Shown one piece after another: positions 6,708-10,261 of a stretch of 10,261 bases of DNA. Made by a program: the position numbers and the translations under genes. This DNA comes from Nitrososphaerales archaeon TH5896. Its GTDB lineage: Archaea; Thermoproteota; Nitrososphaeria; Nitrososphaerales; Nitrososphaeraceae. Numbering within the stretch: position 1 is the stretch's first letter; each line of letters opens with the position of its first letter. The DNA lies in contig JAATVP010000115.1 in the NCBI GenBank assembly GCA_014523625.1, forward strand, positions 1 through 10,261, read 5' to 3'. A model generated the notes under the pieces. That model had not been told where the DNA came from, did not search any database, and saw only the letters and a list, made by a program, of their open reading frames with translations.

Positions 6708-6860
6708 GGTGGCAAGAAATAGAGTTAGTAGGATCCATTCCAAATTAATGGAATTGCATGTCAGCTCTGGCTATAACATGGTGCCATCTGCATTAGGCTG
6801 AAGCAGTTAACTGGTCAAGATATTTTAGTTCCCTGCCTAAATCAGATTACATCTAATTTT
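6708..6860. other. Spacer after taw1
   Basis: No gene is supported. A 6-bp hairpin, ATTCCA at 6737-6742 and TGGAAT at 6749-6754 around AATTAA, lies about 30 bp after the taw1 stop. It has no following T-run, so I do not call it a terminator. Confidence 0.4.
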
Positions 6861-6867
6861 TTTATAT
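6861..6867 (+). promoter_or_regulatory. TATA box of the surface-protein gene
   Basis: TTTATAT follows a T-run and is centred about 35 bp upstream of the TTG start at 6899. This predicts transcription from around 6890 and a leader of roughly 9 nt. A weaker box (CTCTAAATT, about 6871-6879) sits closer to the leaderless distance. Confidence 0.45.
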
Positions 6868-6898
6868 CCCACTCTAAATTGCTATTAAGGTCCGCTAA

Positions 6899-8479
6899 TT
6901 GAATGACTGCATTACTGTAGCACTTATCGCGCTGAGTCTATTCATTTCAGCCGCATTTTGCAGCGTAAGTGATTCTTATTCGCAGCTTTACAATCCCCAT
7001 GGAGTTAAGATCTTATCCCCTACCAAGGATCAAGAGGTGCCAGTAAAAATCCAAAATTTCACAGTTGAAGGAGTTTCCACTGACAATTCTACAAACAAAT
7101 GCAATGTTTCGCTTCTTCTTAATGGGATCACCCCATATGTCAAAGTTTCTTCAAAGGGACAGAATGGACCAGATGATTTCTCAGTTTGGGAACGAATATT
7201 CAACTCCAATTTACACTTGAACGTAGGAGAAAACAAATTGACTGCAAAGTTGTTATGTTCAGGTGATGAAAGTAATCAAATAACCAAATATCATTCTGTA
7301 AATTTTACAGGAACGAATGAAACAACTTCTACCCCTATAACTAAAGTAATGAATTCACCCTCAATAGAAGATAATATCTCTCCAAGCAACATTACTGAAA
7401 TCGTTGAAAGCGAACCGACCTCGTCAGAATTTGAGGATCAAACCATCTTTATGAACAGGGATCAAATAGCTAGAAATATAACTTCAGGGCCAGTGATAAT
7501 CCCTCCAAGTGGGAGTCAAGAGTCTTCTATGCTTGAATCCTCCCCTGTTAACGATTCGGTGATAATACCTAATGCAACCAGTTCAGTTTCTTCTTCAGAT
7601 AATAGTACCTCAGCACCTGTACGAATCCCTCCAAGTGAGAACGCATCTTCAACAGGTCATCCAGTACCTGTCAATAATCAGTCTTACAATCACTCCAATC
7701 AAGTTTCGAAGGAAATCATCGAACAACCGGATTCTAAGAGCGAAGAAAATGACGATATTCCTCTAATACTTCCTACTCCGTCACCTCGCGTTACATCCGA
7801 TAATGATCGGGTTAATTCTGTCACTAACGCTCCCGTTCGAGATTTGTCTCCTGAGATTGTAGTTGAAAACAACAATACTGATGTTTCGAGCTCTAGCTCG
7901 AAAACAAACACTTCGTCTAGTATAACTAATCAGACTGTATCTGAACCACATAGCGGGGGTCCACCTTCAAATGTAAAAATCCCTGACTCGGCTATATCTA
8001 ACTTCACTGGGTCTATTAGGGCGCCCAACGCCTCAGCCATTCAGTTTTTAAACCAATCGGAAACAACGCTTGTTTCAAACTCCTCCGCGGAGAGAGGTGA
8101 GAATGGTTCTTCTATAAAGGCTTTAGCTGGAGTTGATCAGATTGTAAACGAGGGTATGGAGGTTATTCTCAGTGGTGACTCTGCCTCTACAAATAGTAGT
8201 CAGTTATCCTATGAATGGAGGCAGGTAGGTGGCGAAGTCAAAGCATCTTTAGGACAGCAAAATGTAAAGCAAATTAGCTTTCAAGCACCAGCGGTAGATA
8301 TAGATTCAAAATTGACATTCAGATTTATTGCGTCCGCTAATGGAACACAAATTTCGTCAGATGAAGTGAACGTCACCATAAATGATATCCCTCAGAGTCT
8401 TGAGGAAAACGAATCAAGTGATTCTCAAGATGGGGAAATGAGTGAAAGCGACGATAACGAAGATGATGAAGATACCTAG
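6899..8479 (+). CDS. Secreted Ig/PKD-like surface glycoprotein with a low-complexity linker
   Basis: A 526-residue exported protein. Residues 5-21 form a hydrophobic signal-like segment (ITVALIALSLFISAAFC), though the N-terminus lacks the usual positive charge. Residues 33-137 look like an Ig-type beta-sandwich starting GVKILSPTKDQEV, with two cysteines (C68, C120) that could form a disulfide. Residues 138-405 are a Ser/Thr/Asn/Pro-rich linker with degenerate IPPS-type repeats (near 197, 219, 239 and 357). Residues 407-497 match a PKD-like domain (VNEGMEVILSG, LSYEWRQVGG, ISFQAPAVD, SSDEVNVTIND). An acidic tail (502-526) ends the protein, with no C-terminal membrane anchor. About 26 N-x-S/T sequons predict heavy N-glycosylation. 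The TTG start is forced by an in-frame TAA at 6896 and the absence of an early in-frame ATG. A role in cell surface or adhesion is inference only. Confidence 0.85.
   Translation: MNDCITVALIALSLFISAAFCSVSDSYSQLYNPHGVKILSPTKDQEVPVKIQNFTVEGVSTDNSTNKCNVSLLLNGITPYVKVSSKGQNGPDDFSVWERIFNSNLHLNVGENKLTAKLLCSGDESNQITKYHSVNFTGTNETTSTPITKVMNSPSIEDNISPSNITEIVESEPTSSEFEDQTIFMNRDQIARNITSGPVIIPPSGSQESSMLESSPVNDSVIIPNATSSVSSSDNSTSAPVRIPPSENASSTGHPVPVNNQSYNHSNQVSKEIIEQPDSKSEENDDIPLILPTPSPRVTSDNDRVNSVTNAPVRDLSPEIVVENNNTDVSSSSSKTNTSSSITNQTVSEPHSGGPPSNVKIPDSAISNFTGSIRAPNASAIQFLNQSETTLVSNSSAERGENGSSIKALAGVDQIVNEGMEVILSGDSASTNSSQLSYEWRQVGGEVKASLGQQNVKQISFQAPAVDIDSKLTFRFIASANGTQISSDEVNVTINDIPQSLEENESSDSQDGEMSESDDNEDDEDT
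7499..7640 (+). repeat. Direct repeat within the surface-protein linker
   Basis: AATCCCTCCAAGTG occurs at 7499-7512 and again at 7624-7637, encoding the shared IPPS motif. Two further degenerate copies at the protein level (VIIPNATS and VKIPDSAIS) suggest the linker grew by duplication of a short unit. Confidence 0.55.
7884..7903. repeat. Perfect 9-bp inverted repeat in the Ser-rich linker
   Basis: TTTCGAGCT (7884-7892) and AGCTCGAAA (7895-7903) are separated by two bases. The sequence lies in the stretch encoding VSSSSSK. It is a near-perfect palindrome and may simply follow from alternating serine codons; a regulatory role is not shown. Confidence 0.5.
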
Positions 8480-8480
8480 G

Positions 8481-8487
8481 TTTTTTT
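8481..8487 (+). terminator. T7 terminator of the surface-protein gene
   Basis: Seven T residues start one base after the TAG stop codon, a typical archaeal U-tract terminator. It also separates this gene from the convergent XTP/dITP diphosphatase gene. Confidence 0.65.
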
Positions 8488-8578
8488 ATAACACTACTGA
8501 TATTGCAAGAAATCCAAACAACCATGAGGTAATTCATGTGTGAGCAATGAGATAGGTGGGAACTTCGACTTCCTAATA

Positions 8579-9166
8579 TCAATGAGTTTCGTCTAGAAGT
8601 ATCCTAATGTACCATTTTGAAAACTTCTCAATCGACTTGTAACGATGAGAGAAAACAGACTTTCTATTCAATTGGCTTAACTCCCCGTACGTCTTACTGG
8701 TGTGTTTCGGAACAAAAATGGGATCAAAGCCCCAACCGCCATTAGTAGCTGATCTGCTCAGAGTACCCTCAGTCTTGCCGGTAAACGTCTTGAGAGCAAG
8801 ACCATCATTGTATGCAATTACCGAAATGAAATACGCTTTACGATCAGTTTCATTTTCCATTAGTTTTAACAAACCTTGGTTGCCTAGGGTTTTGTAAACG
8901 AATGATGAATACTGTCCCGGGAAACCTTTCAATGAACTTATGTAAAAACCGTCATCTTCAATGATGACTGTCTTTTGAAGATATTCAAACGCACTTGCCG
9001 ACTTGGCCTTTGCTATTTGATATATTGATTCGGATTGGATTTCCTTAAGTGATATCTTGACAAATCGGGATATTATTCCGTGGTGGCTCAATATTGGTAC
9101 AATTTCTCTGTACTTGTTGGAGTTCGAACTTACAAAATAAACTTCCTTGAATTTAGTCTGTCCCAA
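8579..9166 (-). CDS. rdgB: XTP/dITP diphosphatase (Ham1/RdgB family)
   Basis: House-cleaning pyrophosphatase that converts ITP, dITP and XTP to monophosphates, keeping deaminated purines out of nucleic acids. The 195-residue protein has all family blocks in order: the N-terminal loop SSNSNKYREI (13-22), the acidic catalytic/metal region IIEDDGFYISSLKGFPGQYSSF (68-89), GGWGFDPIFVP (143-153), and the base-recognition SHRYKSIEKF (173-182). Length is normal. The start is a TTG: the next upstream in-frame codons lead to a stop, no in-frame ATG lies near, and a TATA-like box sits about 27 bp upstream, so a leaderless TTG is likely. It follows bud32 on the same strand with a 79-bp gap and its own promoter. 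It is convergent with the surface-protein gene. Confidence 0.95.
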   Translation of the reverse strand: MGQTKFKEVYFVSSNSNKYREIVPILSHHGIISRFVKISLKEIQSESIYQIAKAKSASAFEYLQKTVIIEDDGFYISSLKGFPGQYSSFVYKTLGNQGLLKLMENETDRKAYFISVIAYNDGLALKTFTGKTEGTLSRSATNGGWGFDPIFVPKHTSKTYGELSQLNRKSVFSHRYKSIEKFSKWYIRILLDETH

Positions 9167-9189
9167 TTTGAGATACTAGATGAGATTCA

Positions 9190-9197
9190 ACTATAAG
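9190..9197 (-). promoter_or_regulatory. TATA box of the XTP/dITP diphosphatase gene
   Basis: On the - strand the box reads CTTATAGT, centred about 27 bp upstream of the TTG at 9166. The spacing supports both the non-ATG start and leaderless transcription, and suggests this gene need not rely on readthrough from bud32. Confidence 0.5.
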
Positions 9198-9245
9198 TCA
9201 TTATTAATCCAATACCAACAGGCGAATGGTATGTTAGGATCAGTG

Positions 9246-9899
9246 TTAATAGGAATTCGCAATACGTGAATATCTTCCTCTACTCTGTATTTCGTCAACC
9301 TTTCGCAACACCTTTCTCCCTCGACCAGAAGGGCTGAATGACGAATACTCCTCAGAGAAATTCGAGAAAGCTTGATCAAAAATTTCATAGTGCACACTAT
9401 TTAGGACTTCCTTGAGCATCCGCACATCTGATGCCATATCTTCCAGCCTTTGAGAGAAGAAAGACAAACCAAAATCGATTATTGCGAGCTCCGTATAATT
9501 ATCCTGTGAGCGATTTTCAAGAATAAAATTAGAGGTAGTTATATCTCCGTGGATTATGTTCCTGGAATGAAGCTTTGCTATGCATTCTCCTAATTTTAAG
9601 GCAAGATTAGCCGAAAAAACACTCTTTAAATTTGCACCTTCGATGTACTCCATAATTATTTCATTCCGGTATGTATCCAAGAAATATACGTACGGAGATC
9701 TAATCCTGGCCTCTTTGGCCTTCGAAAGCATCTCTGCCTCACGAATAGTTCTTCTATGCCTCAGCTCCTTGTCTAAGATAGGATTCCGATATAATCTCTC
9801 TGTTCTCAATTTTGATAGTGCTCGTTTGCCGTACCAATCAATTAGCAAAAGATCTGCCTCAGACCCTTTCTTGAGTAGGATCGGAAGTTTGTCCGACAA
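9246..9899 (-). CDS. bud32: Bud32, KEOPS complex kinase/ATPase
   Basis: Small atypical protein kinase of the KEOPS complex, which together with Kae1 installs t6A at A37 of ANN-decoding tRNAs. Numbered from the TTG at 9899 (217 residues), KKGSEADL is at 10-17 and the ATP-binding lysine is probably K30 (ALSKLR). YRNPILDKELR (37-47) and RRTIREAE follow. MEYIEG is the hinge, HGDITTSN (117-124) the catalytic loop, IDFGLS (141-146) the metal-binding motif, and RGRYSRI the C-terminal tail typical of the family. I chose TTG because family members begin about eight residues before KKG and a TATA-like box lies 28 bp upstream. ATG at 9926 is the alternative and adds a hydrophobic MILLRFILL. It is not fused to Kae1, and the neighbouring upstream gene is divergent. 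Function very secure; start uncertain. Confidence 0.95.
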   Translation of the reverse strand: MSDKLPILLKKGSEADLLLIDWYGKRALSKLRTERLYRNPILDKELRHRRTIREAEMLSKAKEARIRSPYVYFLDTYRNEIIMEYIEGANLKSVFSANLALKLGECIAKLHSRNIIHGDITTSNFILENRSQDNYTELAIIDFGLSFFSQRLEDMASDVRMLKEVLNSVHYEIFDQAFSNFSEEYSSFSPSGRGRKVLRKVDEIQSRGRYSRIANSY

Positions 9900-9904
9900 C
9901 AGTA

Positions 9905-9912
9905 ATATAAAT
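9905..9912 (+). promoter_or_regulatory. TATA box of the PH-like gene
   Basis: ATATAAAT, a near-consensus element, is centred about 25 bp upstream of the GTG at 9933. It overlaps the region between the divergent bud32 start and its own promoter. Confidence 0.6.
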
Positions 9913-9923
9913 CTGAGCAATAT

Positions 9924-9931
9924 CATAAAAG
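9924..9931 (-). promoter_or_regulatory. Probable TATA box of bud32
   Basis: On the - strand the site reads CTTTTATG, centred about 28 bp upstream of the TTG at 9899. It includes the alternative ATG at 9926, so only one of the two roles can be correct. Moderate support only. Confidence 0.35.
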
Positions 9932-9932
9932 T

Positions 9933-10261
9933 GTGAGTGGGGCTGTACCAAGACCTGGAGAAAAACTGATTATACAGGAAGACTGCGCTGAGGATAAGTT
10001 GAAGAATGGAATATTGACGTTGACAAACCAACGACTCATTTTCGAAAAAACAGAAGGTAGAATGACAACCTTGAGCAAGAAGACTGAAGAAGTCCTGCTC
10101 GACATTCCACTTGAAAAGATTTCAGCAACAAAGTCAGAGGGTTTTATCATTGCAAAAGTTGTCGTCGAATTAATTGATCGGTCTTACAAGTTCGGCGTCC
10201 TAAATACAGGGCATTGGGCCAAAGAAATAATGACACAAGTTAACGAAGCAAAACGAAGTTG
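9933..10261 (+). CDS. PH/GRAM-like domain protein (3' end outside window)
   Basis: An open frame from GTG at 9933 to the window edge, 109 codons visible. An in-frame TAA at 9903 bounds it upstream. The visible part looks like one bacterial-type PH or GRAM domain: EKLIIQEDCAEDKLKNGILTLTNQRLIFEKTEG carries the typical G-x-L-x-L-T-N-x-R-L-I-F signature around residues 26-37. Strands with VLLDIPLEKISATKSEGF and KVVVELIDRSYKFGVL follow, then a closing helix (HWAKEIMTQVNEAK). Such domains often mediate protein or lipid contacts; the partner is unknown here. No signal or membrane segment is seen in the visible part. Start support is a TATA box 25 bp upstream, implying a leaderless GTG start. Further domains may lie outside the window. 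Confidence 0.8.
   Translation, partial: MSGAVPRPGEKLIIQEDCAEDKLKNGILTLTNQRLIFEKTEGRMTTLSKKTEEVLLDIPLEKISATKSEGFIIAKVVVELIDRSYKFGVLNTGHWAKEIMTQVNEAKRS

Noticed and set aside
8373..8582. 69-codon - strand frame over the end of the surface-protein gene
   Set aside because: Antisense to the acidic-tail coding sequence; the His/Arg-rich product is what an antisense reading of Asp/Glu/Ser codons gives.
9900..10031. Extension of bud32 to an ATG at 10031
   Set aside because: The added residues are not Bud32-like and lie antisense to the PH-like coding region, which has its own promoter and domain signature.
9923..10150. 75-codon - strand frame at the right edge
   Set aside because: Shadow of the PH-like gene, with serine-rich antisense composition.
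1..10261. CRISPR arrays, insertion sequences, integrases, toxin-antitoxin or defence genes
   Set aside because: No regularly spaced repeats, transposase or integrase motifs, or terminal inverted repeats were seen; neither tRNA has an adjacent integrase or an evident duplicated 3' end.

Overview
The window reads as a chromosomal segment of an ammonia-oxidising-type archaeon (Thaumarchaeota/Nitrososphaeria). The main evidence is a cellular DNA topoisomerase IB with a complete active site, which among archaea is typical of this lineage. Other archaeal marks are CofH (F420 synthesis), Taw1 (archaeal wyosine pathway), the KEOPS kinase Bud32, a tRNA-His with a bulge-helix-bulge intron, tRNA genes without encoded CCA, and AT-rich TATA-type boxes about 25-28 bp upstream of several start codons (leaderless transcription). 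I cannot place it to genus from the sequence alone.

Layout, left to right. cofH enters from the left edge on the + strand and ends with a 4-bp convergent overlap against a stand-alone Lrp/AsnC-type RAM-domain gene on the - strand. A divergent gap leads to topoisomerase IB (+), then a two-CBS-domain protein (+) with a clear leaderless promoter. A gene-poor stretch follows (about 4128-4846). It holds an elongator-type tRNA with anticodon CAT and, at its right end, a possible 40-codon ORF that overlaps by ATGA an unrecognised 112-residue protein. tRNA-His (-) carries a 29-nt intron. taw1 (+) follows after a 270-bp spacer, then a 526-residue secreted, sequon-rich surface protein (+) with an N-terminal Ig-like domain and a C-terminal PKD-like domain. 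The right end holds an XTP/dITP diphosphatase (-) and bud32 (-), which face away from a PH/GRAM-like gene (+) that runs off the window. The bud32 and PH-like promoters appear interlocked within about 35 bp.

Functional theme. Most genes are housekeeping: coenzyme F420, DNA supercoil relaxation, nucleotide-pool cleaning and tRNA maturation. Two tRNA position-37 systems are represented, Taw1 for wyosine on tRNA-Phe and Bud32/KEOPS for t6A on ANN-decoding tRNAs such as the CAT tRNA here. There are no insertion sequences, integrases, CRISPR arrays or defence genes. I did not find a clearly new multi-gene system. The best candidates for novelty are the unrecognised 112-residue protein with its possible 40-residue overlapping partner, the surface glycoprotein, the PH-like protein and the interlocked divergent promoter.
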